Positions 1 to 8,530 of a stretch of DNA of 64,000 nt are shown here, piece by piece. The DNA is from Oscillospiraceae bacterium. Its GTDB lineage: Bacteria; Bacillota; Clostridia; Oscillospirales; Ruminococcaceae. The position numbers and the translations under genes were made by a program. Every line of letters begins with the position of its first letter. Within the stretch, counting starts at the first letter, position 1. The notes below the pieces were generated by a model. The model saw only the letters and a list, made by a program, of their open reading frames with translations. It was not told the origin of the DNA and made no database searches. Location of the stretch: the NCBI GenBank assembly GCA_017518255.1, contig JAFWVK010000036.1:59461-123460 (forward strand), in the 5' to 3' direction.

Positions 1-1
1 C

Positions 2-253
2 TGCAACGCAAGACCTTACTACCGTGAAGAATGGGATTCTCTGACAAGAGTCGGTGAAGCGAGCACGTATCTGATCGGTGTCGGCGGTTCCATGACGGAT
101 TCCATCACGCTGAATGATAAGTACGGTTCACTCGCCTACATCGGCGACTCCCACCGCAAGACCATCAGCACCATTACCTACGGCAACAACAGTTCCGACC
201 TCGGCGCGGACAACAAGGACTATCTGCACAACAACTACCAGGGCGCAAACTAA
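2..253 (+). CDS. 3' end of pilus-associated secreted protein (partial)
   Basis: An open frame enters from the left edge in frame 2 and stops with TAA at 251-253, giving the last 83 residues of a protein that begins outside the window. The fragment is polar, rich in Gly, Ser, Asn and Tyr, has no membrane segment, and ends HNNYQGAN. It lies 18 bases before a prepilin-like gene on the same strand, so it is probably another pseudopilin or minor pilin of the same operon. I do not recognise the family from the tail alone. The frame and stop are certain; the role is inferred from context. Confidence 0.7.
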   Translation, partial: CNARPYYREEWDSLTRVGEASTYLIGVGGSMTDSITLNDKYGSLAYIGDSHRKTISTITYGNNSSDLGADNKDYLHNNYQGAN

Positions 254-271
254 TCGGAAGGAGGATGCAGC

Positions 272-1213
272 ATGAAAACTAAAAAAGGCATGACGCTGAT
301 TGAGATCGTTATCTCAATGGGCGTGTATGCAGTAATTGCTCTGCTGGTTGTCAGAATTATGATGACCGTAAATGCTGTAATGAATTCGACCAACCAGTTG
401 AATGACCGCCTTTCCTATGAAGCCAAGTATGCTGACAACGTGCAGGTCAACGATGACGCAGGACACAGCTTCAGTTTCCAGCGTGTTGACTACGAAATCG
501 TCTATGACATCAGAAACGACGGAAACGGCAAGCGCATCAATTCCAGCGGTACCAGCGGTGCAAGAGACTATGCAGCCTATGAGTACACGGTTGATACCCT
601 CAATTCCGATGCGCAGATCCTCGGTCAGGATATGCACTCGAATGTCAATTACAGATTTATGACCTTTAACAAGGTTCCGGTTGCTACGCCGGAAAGAACC
701 AGCGATACCTTTACCGTTGTGTTCAGACCTGTCGCCTATTTCAGCGGCAAGTACGGCAAGGCTCCCGGCAGCAGCGATTATAATGCGCAGATGGCCGCTC
801 AGTTTGAGGATAATATGACCGATGCGCAGAAAACCGCAGCAATTACCAGCGCAAATTCTTCAATCAGCAAATTCAACAGAGTCGTCGCAACCGGCACCAA
901 TTTCAAGGGCTCAGGCTCTGAGACCATCGTTGACAAGGGCGTGACCGGTATGGAAATGGTACTGAACAAGGATTATCCGGTTCTGGTAAATCATGCACCG
1001 GATGTCGCGGATATGCCTGCGACGACCACAAAGTATCCCGGCACAATTAACTACTCTGTCACGAAGAACGGCACGGTCTATTCGACAGGCAGCGCAACCT
1101 ACTATATGTATGTAAAATACGGCTCCGAGGCAACAAGCGTCGTGTATTACAATTCGGTTGTGATTGAGTACAATGTCAACACCGGCGCCCTGAATCCGCT
1201 GAAGAGTGAATGA
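272..1213 (+). CDS. Type IV pilin-like / pseudopilin protein
   Basis: The N-terminus has a class III (type IV pilin) signal: a short basic leader, the cleavage site KKG|MTLIE with the essential Glu at +5, then a hydrophobic helix of about 20 residues. The leader would be cut by the prepilin peptidase encoded at 2554-3474. The remaining roughly 280 residues form a polar extracellular domain with no family I recognise. A good ribosome site (GGAAGGAGG, 256-264) precedes the ATG. It sits in a run with the partial gene upstream and the prepilin at 1288, suggesting minor pilins of a type IV pilus or secretion-type pseudopilus. Confidence 0.85.
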   Translation: MKTKKGMTLIEIVISMGVYAVIALLVVRIMMTVNAVMNSTNQLNDRLSYEAKYADNVQVNDDAGHSFSFQRVDYEIVYDIRNDGNGKRINSSGTSGARDYAAYEYTVDTLNSDAQILGQDMHSNVNYRFMTFNKVPVATPERTSDTFTVVFRPVAYFSGKYGKAPGSSDYNAQMAAQFEDNMTDAQKTAAITSANSSISKFNRVVATGTNFKGSGSETIVDKGVTGMEMVLNKDYPVLVNHAPDVADMPATTTKYPGTINYSVTKNGTVYSTGSATYYMYVKYGSEATSVVYYNSVVIEYNVNTGALNPLKSE

Positions 1214-1287
1214 TCCGAAACGTCCGGACCGGCGGAGTTCCTAAGGGGCTCTGCCGGAACGGATGACTGAAAGGAGGAAAATGCAAC

Positions 1288-2469
1288 ATGGAAATGCGCA
1301 AAAAGAAACATAGCGGTTTTACGCTGGTTGAGCTGATTATCGTTATGGGACTTTTTTCGATCGTGATGTACAGCGCGTTGCAGTTAATGACGCCGGTATC
1401 CAAGTATTTTGTGCGAAGCTCGAACTATGAGTCGTCTACGGCTTGTGTCGATAATATGAAGCGTGCAATTGAAGGAAACCTCAAGTACGCAGACCGTGTC
1501 CGCTGCTACGCGAATTATAAGCCGTACAACGGAAACAGCCATTCCAGCAATGCAGCAGATTATCCGCCCTCCAGCGTTCTGCTCGAGCAGGTCAATATGT
1601 TCTGGACGGATTATTTCATGAACAGACAGTATATCGACTATAAAGGCAAGATTTATGTCATGGTTTTCGATAATACCGTCTATGAACCGAATCCGCATCA
1701 GGCAGCTTATCCGACACTGAAAACTTTTACCGATGCAAAGCTGAACGCAGGACAGATTCTGCTCTATGAGTTCAATTTCGGAAAAACCGAAGGCTATCTC
1801 GCCAACACTGCTTCGACACTTTCTCCCGGTAAGATGTACTATAAGTACTTCAACGGCGGAGCAACCTCCGTTGGTTCGGGAGACGGTCAGTATACTGTGA
1901 CACCGTGGTATGTCAACCAGAAAATGTACGGCAATTACGAGTACCAGTTCTCGCTCGGCAGCTTCGCCAACGCAAGCAGTACCGAATTTGACCCGTCCAA
2001 CTGCACGATCAATATCGAAGCCTATGAGCTTTCCAGAGCCGCCGACGGTAACGGTCTGCTCGTCAGCGATGCGAAAAACCGTGCAACCGCATCGTTCTCT
2101 ATGAAGAACGTTCTGGATGCAACAACCAAGTACACACAGCCTCTGTTTGATTTCAAGCAGCTCCGCAATCCGGATGCAGCTGCCGCCGCTTATGAGAAGG
2201 TCATCGTTGAAACAGATGCAACGACTCATCAGCCGATCGGTATCAGCCGCTATAATTCGATTGTGAAAAACACAACCGCAGCAAATAAATTTACGGATGC
2301 AAAGAGCATTATCGGTTCTACTGATGAAGCCGACCTCAGACCCGGCTTCTACTTCATCTTTACTGTTCCGGATACAACCTACAGCGTAACATCCGCAGAC
2401 GGTTCCTACTACACCGAGTTTATGACTTATCAGAATGCTGTTGATACACAGTACCCGAAGGCATCCTGA
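1288..2469 (+). CDS. Type IV pilin-like / pseudopilin protein
   Basis: 393 residues starting with a basic leader and the prepilin site HSG|FTLVELIIVMG (Glu at +5), then a hydrophobic alpha-helix. The large C-terminal part is polar and aromatic-rich, as in large minor pilins or adhesin-like pseudopilins; no known domain is evident. The ribosome site AAGGAGGA (1271-1278) has ideal spacing to the ATG at 1288; an out-of-frame ATG at 1281 is not used. It is the last gene before the oppositely oriented prepilin peptidase. Confidence 0.85.
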   Translation: MEMRKKKHSGFTLVELIIVMGLFSIVMYSALQLMTPVSKYFVRSSNYESSTACVDNMKRAIEGNLKYADRVRCYANYKPYNGNSHSSNAADYPPSSVLLEQVNMFWTDYFMNRQYIDYKGKIYVMVFDNTVYEPNPHQAAYPTLKTFTDAKLNAGQILLYEFNFGKTEGYLANTASTLSPGKMYYKYFNGGATSVGSGDGQYTVTPWYVNQKMYGNYEYQFSLGSFANASSTEFDPSNCTINIEAYELSRAADGNGLLVSDAKNRATASFSMKNVLDATTKYTQPLFDFKQLRNPDAAAAAYEKVIVETDATTHQPIGISRYNSIVKNTTAANKFTDAKSIIGSTDEADLRPGFYFIFTVPDTTYSVTSADGSYYTEFMTYQNAVDTQYPKAS

Positions 2470-2553
2470 ATCTGAACCGAAAATTGAATCACAAAGGGAA
2501 AGGGCAGCCGGTGTTGCCGGCTGCCCGAATCCCGCTCGAAATGCGCGTAATAA

Positions 2554-3474
2554 TTAGTACCAAATCAACGAGGAGTAAAATGAGACCGTTTCCTCAGGCG
2601 GGAACATGCGGTTGATATACCAGTTCGTCAGCTCCTCACCGAACATCGCAGCAATCCAGAGCCCCATGCAGAGGTAAGGTCCGAATGCAAATTTGGATTC
2701 ACCGGTCATTTTCTTGATAATCAGACCGAAGATTGCAGCAAGAAGAATGCCTATGAAAGCCGCGGGAATCATCGCCTTCCATCCCAGATAAACGCCGGCA
2801 CATGCCATCAGGATCGTGTCGCCGAGCTCGATGCCCCGAACTTTTTCACCGGTTTTCTTCTTGATGTAAATTCCGACTGCCTCGCCGATGACGAGGAACG
2901 GCAGACTGATGCAGGCTGCACCGATCAGCCTGTCCTTAATTGAAATATTGTTTTCCGTCAGGAAATAGGACGGAACCGCAAGCAGCGCAATCAGAATGCT
3001 CAGAATATCGTACATCTCCATCGTGTCCCAGTCAATCCATGCAATGCAGACAAGCAATGATGTGAATACGCACATCAGCAGGAAGTTCGGCAGGCAGCCG
3101 GGATTGATTCCGCCGAATACGATGAAATTGATGACATACAGCACACCGTTCAGCGTTTCGCCGATCGGATAGCGGGGGGAGATCTTTTCGCCGCAGCTGT
3201 GACATTTTCCTTTCAGGAAAAGCCAGCTGAACACCGGAATCAGATCGCGGATGCGGATTTTTGCGCCGCATGTCATGCAGTGCGATGAACGCTTGATGAG
3301 TGATTCTCCGCGCGGCAGCCGGATGATGACAACATTCAGAAAGCTGCCGATGCAGATTCCGTAGAGGAAAACAATCGGAAGTGCAAGAAGGAAAAAGGAA
3401 AGATCCATTGTTTTCCATTCCTTCCAGCCCGTCTGTGCCGCAAGAATTGCGGGCATTTGAAACATTTGGTACAT
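2554..3474 (-). CDS. pilD: Prepilin peptidase (type IV leader peptidase, PilD family)
   Basis: Membrane aspartyl protease that cuts and N-methylates prepilins. The first hydrophobic segment leads into the DiS-P-DiS cytosolic domain with two CxxC pairs (CMTC and CHSC, probably zinc-binding), followed by about six further membrane segments. The two catalytic aspartates are visible as AWIDWDTMEMYD and ELGDTIL; the second normally reads GxGD, here the first Gly is Glu. The start at 3474 (MYQMFQ) is chosen because AAAGGAGGT lies directly upstream; an in-frame upstream ATG lacks a ribosome site. Divergent from pilB with its own promoter. Length 306 residues, slightly longer than usual. Confidence 0.92.
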   Translation of the reverse strand: MYQMFQMPAILAAQTGWKEWKTMDLSFFLLALPIVFLYGICIGSFLNVVIIRLPRGESLIKRSSHCMTCGAKIRIRDLIPVFSWLFLKGKCHSCGEKISPRYPIGETLNGVLYVINFIVFGGINPGCLPNFLLMCVFTSLLVCIAWIDWDTMEMYDILSILIALLAVPSYFLTENNISIKDRLIGAACISLPFLVIGEAVGIYIKKKTGEKVRGIELGDTILMACAGVYLGWKAMIPAAFIGILLAAIFGLIIKKMTGESKFAFGPYLCMGLWIAAMFGEELTNWYINRMFPPEETVSFYSSLIWY

Positions 3475-3508
3475 AACGGTACCTCCTTTATGGTTTGTAC
3501 TGTTATCT

Positions 3509-3537
3509 ATTTTACCACAGTTTGGCATATTTTTCAA
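3509..3537 (-). promoter_or_regulatory. Housekeeping promoter for pilD
   Basis: On the minus strand TTGAAA (3532-3537), a 17-base spacer and TAAAAT (3509-3514), about 35 bases upstream of the pilD start codon and ahead of its ribosome site. Confidence 0.75.
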
Positions 3538-3556
3538 GAGTTTTTGGAGGTTGAGT

Positions 3557-5218
3557 ATGAGAAACATCCGAATCGGTGACTATCTCGTTGAGGAGGGTCA
3601 CATCACACCGGAACAGCTGCAGCAGGTTCTGCAGAGACAGCGCGAGTCGAATGATAATAAGAAATTCGGCGAAGTCATCGTAGAGATGGGCTTTATGACG
3701 GACATGAAATTCGCGCAGGCGCTCTCCGTGAAGCTGCAAGTGCCGTTCGTGGATCTCAACAGCGTTGAGATTGACGGCGAAATTGCCCGTAAGGTTCCGC
3801 AGGATCTTGCTGAAAGAAATTGCGTTATCGCCATTAACATGACAGGACGCAGACTGACCGTTGCAACGGATGACCCCGTCAACTTCAATATTCTGGAAGA
3901 TATTAAGGTTAAGACCGGTTACGATACCATTCCGGTTCTTGCAACCAGAGCCGCAATCAAGAAGGCAATCGGTAAGGCTTATCAGATGTCCGATCTGGGC
4001 GATCTCGGCGTCGATACCACACAGGGCGAAATGATCGACGACGAAGAATCCAGAGACCGTGTTGAGAGCGCCCCGATCGTTAAGCTCGCAACGCAGATTA
4101 TTGAGAATGCGTTCCGTATGGAAGCAACGGATATTCACATCGAGCCGTTTGATAAGTATACACAGATCCGCGTCCGTGTCAACGGTGACCTCGTGTTACT
4201 GATGAATGTGTCCAGTAATGTTCAGAATCAGCTTGCAACCCGTCTGAAGCTGATTTCCGGTATGAACATCGCTGAAAAGCGTATCCCGCAGGACGGCCGT
4301 TTCTCTCAGACCGTTGACGGCATCCCGCTCGACGTTCGTGTTTCTTCGCTGCCGATGGTTCACGGCGAAAAGATCGTTATCCGTATCCTTTCGACCGGCG
4401 CAATCAAAACGCGCGGTCTGCATGAACTGGGTATGTCCGATTACAACTACCGCCTGTTTGAGAGCATGATCAAGTGCCCGCACGGCGTTATCCTCGTTAC
4501 CGGTCCGACCGGTTCCGGTAAATCTACCACACTGTATGCCGCGCTCGGCGCAATCGCAAGACCGGAAGTTAACGTCGTTACCGTTGAAGACCCGGTTGAA
4601 AAGCAGATGGACGGCATCAACCAGTGCCAGATCAACGTGAAGTCCGGTATGACCTTCCCGGCTGCACTTCGTTCCATTCTCCGTCAGGACCCTGACGTTA
4701 TCATGATCGGTGAGATGCGTGACGGCGAGACTGCCGAAATCGGTATCCGCGCCGCTATCACCGGACACCTTGTTCTCTCGACCCTGCATACCAACGACGC
4801 TGCTTCGACCATCGTCCGTCTGGTTGATATGGGTATTCCGGCATACATGGTTGCTTCTTCGCTGATCGGCGTTGTGGCACAGCGTCTGGTTAAGGTGCTC
4901 TGCCCGAGCTGCCGCAAGCAGAGAATGTCTACACCGGAAGAGAATGAACTGATGCACATTGACCACTCTGTTCCGATTTATGATGCTGTCGGCTGCAACG
5001 AGTGCGGCGGCGGCTACCGCGGACGTACTGCAATCCACGAGATCATTCACTGCTCCGGCAATATCTCCACTTTGATTGCAAACGGCGCAAGCACAGAGGA
5101 ACTGGAGCGTACAGCCCGTGCAAACGGCACCAAGCTGCTGCGTGACAACGTTTCCGATCTGGTTCAGCAGGGCGTTACAACAATGGACGAGCTGGTCCGT
5201 GTTACATACGCTGTCTGA
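3557..5218 (+). CDS. pilB: Type IV pilus assembly ATPase PilB (GspE/PulE family)
   Basis: Hexameric ATPase that powers pilus extension. An N-terminal GspE/MshEN domain (about residues 1-150, RIGDYLVEEGHIT) is followed by the secretion ATPase domain with Walker A GPTGSGKST (about 300), an Asp box, a Walker B-like DPDVIMIGEMRD segment and His box TGHLVLSTLHTNDA. A tetracysteine zinc site (CPSC ... CNEC) is present near the C-terminus, as in PilB/GspE. The ATG at 3557 is preferred over the TTG at 3551 because GGAGG (3546-3550) abuts the TTG but is 6 bases from the ATG. pilT follows 31 bases downstream, presumably in the same transcript. Confidence 0.95.
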   Translation: MRNIRIGDYLVEEGHITPEQLQQVLQRQRESNDNKKFGEVIVEMGFMTDMKFAQALSVKLQVPFVDLNSVEIDGEIARKVPQDLAERNCVIAINMTGRRLTVATDDPVNFNILEDIKVKTGYDTIPVLATRAAIKKAIGKAYQMSDLGDLGVDTTQGEMIDDEESRDRVESAPIVKLATQIIENAFRMEATDIHIEPFDKYTQIRVRVNGDLVLLMNVSSNVQNQLATRLKLISGMNIAEKRIPQDGRFSQTVDGIPLDVRVSSLPMVHGEKIVIRILSTGAIKTRGLHELGMSDYNYRLFESMIKCPHGVILVTGPTGSGKSTTLYAALGAIARPEVNVVTVEDPVEKQMDGINQCQINVKSGMTFPAALRSILRQDPDVIMIGEMRDGETAEIGIRAAITGHLVLSTLHTNDAASTIVRLVDMGIPAYMVASSLIGVVAQRLVKVLCPSCRKQRMSTPEENELMHIDHSVPIYDAVGCNECGGGYRGRTAIHEIIHCSGNISTLIANGASTEELERTARANGTKLLRDNVSDLVQQGVTTMDELVRVTYAV

Positions 5219-5249
5219 TTTATAACGAAAAAACGGAGGATTATTTATC

Positions 5250-6359
5250 ATGCCTACTATTGTTGTCAATGATATTCTGAACGCCGTGCGTTCGCTCGGC
5301 TGCTCGGACTTGCACTTTACCTACGGAATCTGCCCGGTTGTCCGTCTGCACGGTCAGCTGCGTAAGATGAGCAGCTATCCGGAAATGACCGATGAGATGA
5401 TCGCGGAGATCGTTGAGCAGATGACAAACGAAATGCAGCGTGCCAATGTCAGAAAGCGCATTGATACGGACTTTTCGTTCGTAACGCCTGCCGGCTTCCG
5501 TCACCGCTGCAACATCTTCCATCAGCGTGACCATATGGCAGTCGCAATCCGTCTGCTGCGTAACGATATCCCGACTCTGGACGACCTGTTCATGCCCCCT
5601 GTTATGGCAGAATTCGCAATGCGTCCGCGTGGACTCGTTCTTATCACCGGCCCGACCGGTTCCGGTAAGTCTACAACCCTCGCCGGCATGATCGACTATG
5701 TCAACTGCAACAAGAGTGCCCACGTTATCACCATTGAGGACCCGATCGAGTATGTTCATGAGCATAAGCGCTGCATGGTCAACCAGAGAGAGGTCGGCGC
5801 CGATGTCGGCAGCTTCGCTCTGGCACTGAGAGCCGCTCTCCGTGAAGACCCCGATGTCATCCTCGTCGGAGAAATGCGTGACTTTGAGACGATTCAGGCT
5901 GCGATTACCGCTGCTGAAACCGGTCACCTTGTTTTCTCGACCTTGCATACAACTTCTGCACCGGATACCATTAACCGTATCATTGACGTGTATCCGGAGC
6001 ATCAGCAGGTGCAGATCCGTACACAGCTCGCGAACGTTCTGGTCGGTGTTGTGTCGCAGACGCTGCTTCCGCTGAAAGCCGGTAACGGTCGTATCGCCGC
6101 TATGGAAATCCTGAATGTAACCGACGCTGTTTCTGCGATGATTCGTGAAGGTAAGATTCACCTGATTCAGTCCTCGATTCAGGCAGGTAAAGCACACGGC
6201 ATGATGTCCCTTGACCAGGAGCTCGCTCGTCTGGTTAAGAATAATACGGTTAATGAAATTGATGCTCTGGAAAAGTGCCAGGATAAGACGGAATTCTACC
6301 GTTATCTGACTGCACTCGGCGGACAGTCTGTCATTACCCGTGAGGGCGTAATCGGCTGA
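5250..6359 (+). CDS. pilT: Twitching motility / pilus retraction ATPase PilT
   Basis: Retraction ATPase of type IV pili, 369 residues, the normal length. It has the N-terminal PAS-like domain (SDLHFTYGICPVVRLHG), Walker A GPTGSGKST, Asp box, Walker B DPDVILVGEMRD and His box TGHLVFSTLHTTSA. It lacks the zinc tetracysteine of PilB, which separates it from extension ATPases. Ribosome site CGGAGG lies upstream of the ATG at 5250. With PilB it implies a retractable pilus (twitching, adhesion or DNA uptake). A perfect 14-bp hairpin follows the stop codon. Confidence 0.95.
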   Translation: MPTIVVNDILNAVRSLGCSDLHFTYGICPVVRLHGQLRKMSSYPEMTDEMIAEIVEQMTNEMQRANVRKRIDTDFSFVTPAGFRHRCNIFHQRDHMAVAIRLLRNDIPTLDDLFMPPVMAEFAMRPRGLVLITGPTGSGKSTTLAGMIDYVNCNKSAHVITIEDPIEYVHEHKRCMVNQREVGADVGSFALALRAALREDPDVILVGEMRDFETIQAAITAAETGHLVFSTLHTTSAPDTINRIIDVYPEHQQVQIRTQLANVLVGVVSQTLLPLKAGNGRIAAMEILNVTDAVSAMIREGKIHLIQSSIQAGKAHGMMSLDQELARLVKNNTVNEIDALEKCQDKTEFYRYLTALGGQSVITREGVIG

Positions 6360-6384
6360 TCCCGCCCTGTTCAACAAGCACTGA

Positions 6385-6432
6385 AAGCCACAGCATCTTC
6401 GGAAAATGTTCGGGAGATGCTGTGGCTTATTA
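6385..6432 (+). terminator. Intrinsic terminator after pilT
   Basis: Perfect 14-bp inverted repeat (6385-6398 with 6415-6428, arm AAGCCACAGCATCT) followed by an AT-rich tract, 25 bases after the pilT stop. It ends the pilus operon before the protease gene. Confidence 0.8.
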
Positions 6433-6511
6433 TATTAGCCTGAACAGAACTCCCGGAGTCCGGCTTCTGTCCTGCGGGACAGCGGATATCCGGCATAAGG
6501 AGGTTGCCAGT

Positions 6512-8089
6512 ATGAATTCACGTTTTTTCGGGACGTTCAAAAAGCTTGGCATTCTGTGCGCAGCAGCGGGCTGCGCCGCAGCATTCACGCTGACCGTAAA
6601 TGCCGCAATTGTGCAGCAGCTTGCAGGCTACCGCGGTGATCTGAACGGAGATTTTGCTGTCAATTTGCAGGATGCTGAACTCATGCAGCAGTATTTGTGT
6701 GCAGAATCGGAGCTTGTCTGTGAGGGACAGTATGCCGATCTCGATCACAGCGAAACAATCAGTGCGGTTGATCTGACGCTGCTCAAGCGCGGCGCGTTCA
6801 GAGGAACGGAACCTGAGGGAATCTATACGGATGTCGAAATTCCCGATCCGCAGCTGATTGATCCCCCTATTCAGGCAATCAAACCGAAGCTGCCGTCTGT
6901 CGGAGAGCCGCGCATCTTGCTGATTGAAGTGGATTTCCCGGATTTTGAACATGACGAGGGCTTCACAACAGAACAAATCCGGGAGCGGACATTCGGTCCG
7001 GAGGATCTGTACAACGCAGCCTATCCGGTGGAAAGTATCTCGGCATATTACAAGCGTGCCTCTTACGGTCACCTGAATCTTCAGGGCGATGTGTATCAGT
7101 GTCTCGTGAGATACGGTCTTGATACATTTGTCAACGATTTTGATATGCTGCTGGATGAGGTCTTGTTGGGTCTGGACGGGATGATTGATTATAATGACTA
7201 TGATGCAAACGGAGACGGCATCATGGACACGGTGATTCTTGCGCTGCCCGGTTCCGCCGAAGGCAGAGATGTCAACGGAGACGGCACGGAGGATTGGTGG
7301 CCCTGCTCCGGCGGATACACAGGTTACCGCCGATTCGACGGTGTCAAACCGGGAAATCTTTGCATCGGTGCGTGTAATCTCAATGACCGTTCCGGCTTCA
7401 ACAGCACATGGATTCACGAGCTCGGCCATGCAATGGGGCTTCCGGATTATTACAAGTATAAAAACTACTCGGCGAATGAGAGCGACGGACTGAGCGGCAA
7501 CTACGGCTGGGAAATGATGGACGATGCATGGGGCGACATGAGTTCTTTCTCGAAGCTGATGCTCGGCTGGTATTATGACAGCGATATTCAGATCTATACC
7601 GGCGGAAATCAGACCTTTACAATCAAATCCTATGAGTTCGAGCCGAGTTTTATTTTGATCCCGCGGGGCGACCTGAATGACTTCCACAGTGAATATTTTA
7701 TTATCGAGGTAGAGAAGCCGGAAGGGAACAATACCGCATACTTTTATGACTCGAAGCGCTACAGGATGTTTACGGTAACGGCTGCACGCATTCTGCACTG
7801 CAATGCGGAGCTATGGAACGGATACTGGGGACCGGAGCTGAAATGGTACAATTACGGCCAGATGTATGACGACAGCAACGAGAAGCAGCGCGTGCTGCGC
7901 ATGGTGACGGAAAACGGCGGCGGATACAGAGCCGGAAGTGTGATTGATTACAACAGCGAGGGCTTTGCATGGTACGATAACAACGGTGATCTGACCGTCG
8001 ATCCCGGTATAACAATTACATTTGAAAGCTTAGCAGATGACGGAACCTGTGTTGTCACAATTTCGGAGAATATTGAGGATGTCAATTAA
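6512..8089 (+). CDS. Secreted M6-type metalloprotease with N-terminal dockerin
   Basis: Start at 6512 is set by AAGGAGG upstream. A signal peptide (about residues 1-32) is followed at once by a type I dockerin (about 42-96): two calcium-loop repeats DLNGDFAVNLQD and a second ADLDHSETISAVD repeat. The rest resembles M6 (immune inhibitor A-like) peptidases, with the zinc motif HELGHAMGLPD near residue 300 and Asp/Asn-rich calcium-type loops (DANGDGIMD, DVNGDGTED) before it. Predicted role: an exported protease attached to a cohesin scaffoldin. Dockerins are usually C-terminal, so the N-terminal position is unusual. Flanked by terminators, so probably monocistronic. Confidence 0.88.
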   Translation: MNSRFFGTFKKLGILCAAAGCAAAFTLTVNAAIVQQLAGYRGDLNGDFAVNLQDAELMQQYLCAESELVCEGQYADLDHSETISAVDLTLLKRGAFRGTEPEGIYTDVEIPDPQLIDPPIQAIKPKLPSVGEPRILLIEVDFPDFEHDEGFTTEQIRERTFGPEDLYNAAYPVESISAYYKRASYGHLNLQGDVYQCLVRYGLDTFVNDFDMLLDEVLLGLDGMIDYNDYDANGDGIMDTVILALPGSAEGRDVNGDGTEDWWPCSGGYTGYRRFDGVKPGNLCIGACNLNDRSGFNSTWIHELGHAMGLPDYYKYKNYSANESDGLSGNYGWEMMDDAWGDMSSFSKLMLGWYYDSDIQIYTGGNQTFTIKSYEFEPSFILIPRGDLNDFHSEYFIIEVEKPEGNNTAYFYDSKRYRMFTVTAARILHCNAELWNGYWGPELKWYNYGQMYDDSNEKQRVLRMVTENGGGYRAGSVIDYNSEGFAWYDNNGDLTVDPGITITFESLADDGTCVVTISENIEDVN

Positions 8090-8101
8090 ATAACAGTAAC
8101 G

Positions 8102-8157
8102 GTCTGTCCGGGCGTGCCTTGCGGAATGATGCGTCCGGACAGACACTTTTTTTATTT
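8102..8157 (+). terminator. Intrinsic terminator after the M6 protease gene
   Basis: Ten-base perfect stem GTCTGTCCGG / CCGGACAGAC (8102-8111, 8135-8144) followed by a T-rich tract beginning at 8147. Confidence 0.85.
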
Positions 8158-8183
8158 TATTGCTGAAAAATCTGAAATAATCC

Positions 8184-8212
8184 TTGACTTTCTGCCGTAA
8201 ATATAGTATACT
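8184..8212 (+). promoter_or_regulatory. Promoter of rny and its long leader (8213-8530)
   Basis: TTGACT (8184-8189), 17-base spacer, TATACT (8207-8212). It lies 319 bases upstream of the rny start codon, implying a long 5' leader. The leader holds a small GCGGCA/TGCCGC hairpin near 8275 and an open frame from a GTG at 8219 to 8428; I recognise no riboswitch in it. Confidence 0.7.
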
Positions 8213-8530
8213 GTATTTGTGTATTGTGCATTGCACCGGATGCCGGAGAGATTCCCGGTTTCCGATGGTGTTTTGCGGCAGATGCCGCTGTGTGATCTTT
8301 TTATTTTGCCGGGAGTTCAGGAATCTGAATTCGCCGGCTGTTATATGGGAAAAGCCGCCCCGGAACGGCTGACAGGCCTTGAACGGACAGCAATTCTTTT
8401 CCCCGAAATCTTGAAAATTACAAAATAGAATCATCAAACGGCGTGTTTCCTGCCGCAGAATCAGATGATATACAAACAGCATACCCCTGAATTTGTACCC
8501 ATTTGATGATGTTAGGAGGAAATCACAGGT

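Noticed and set aside
1384..2229. Minus-strand frame of 281 codons opposite the second prepilin
   Set aside because: Antisense shadow; the plus strand has a prepilin signal and a strong ribosome site.
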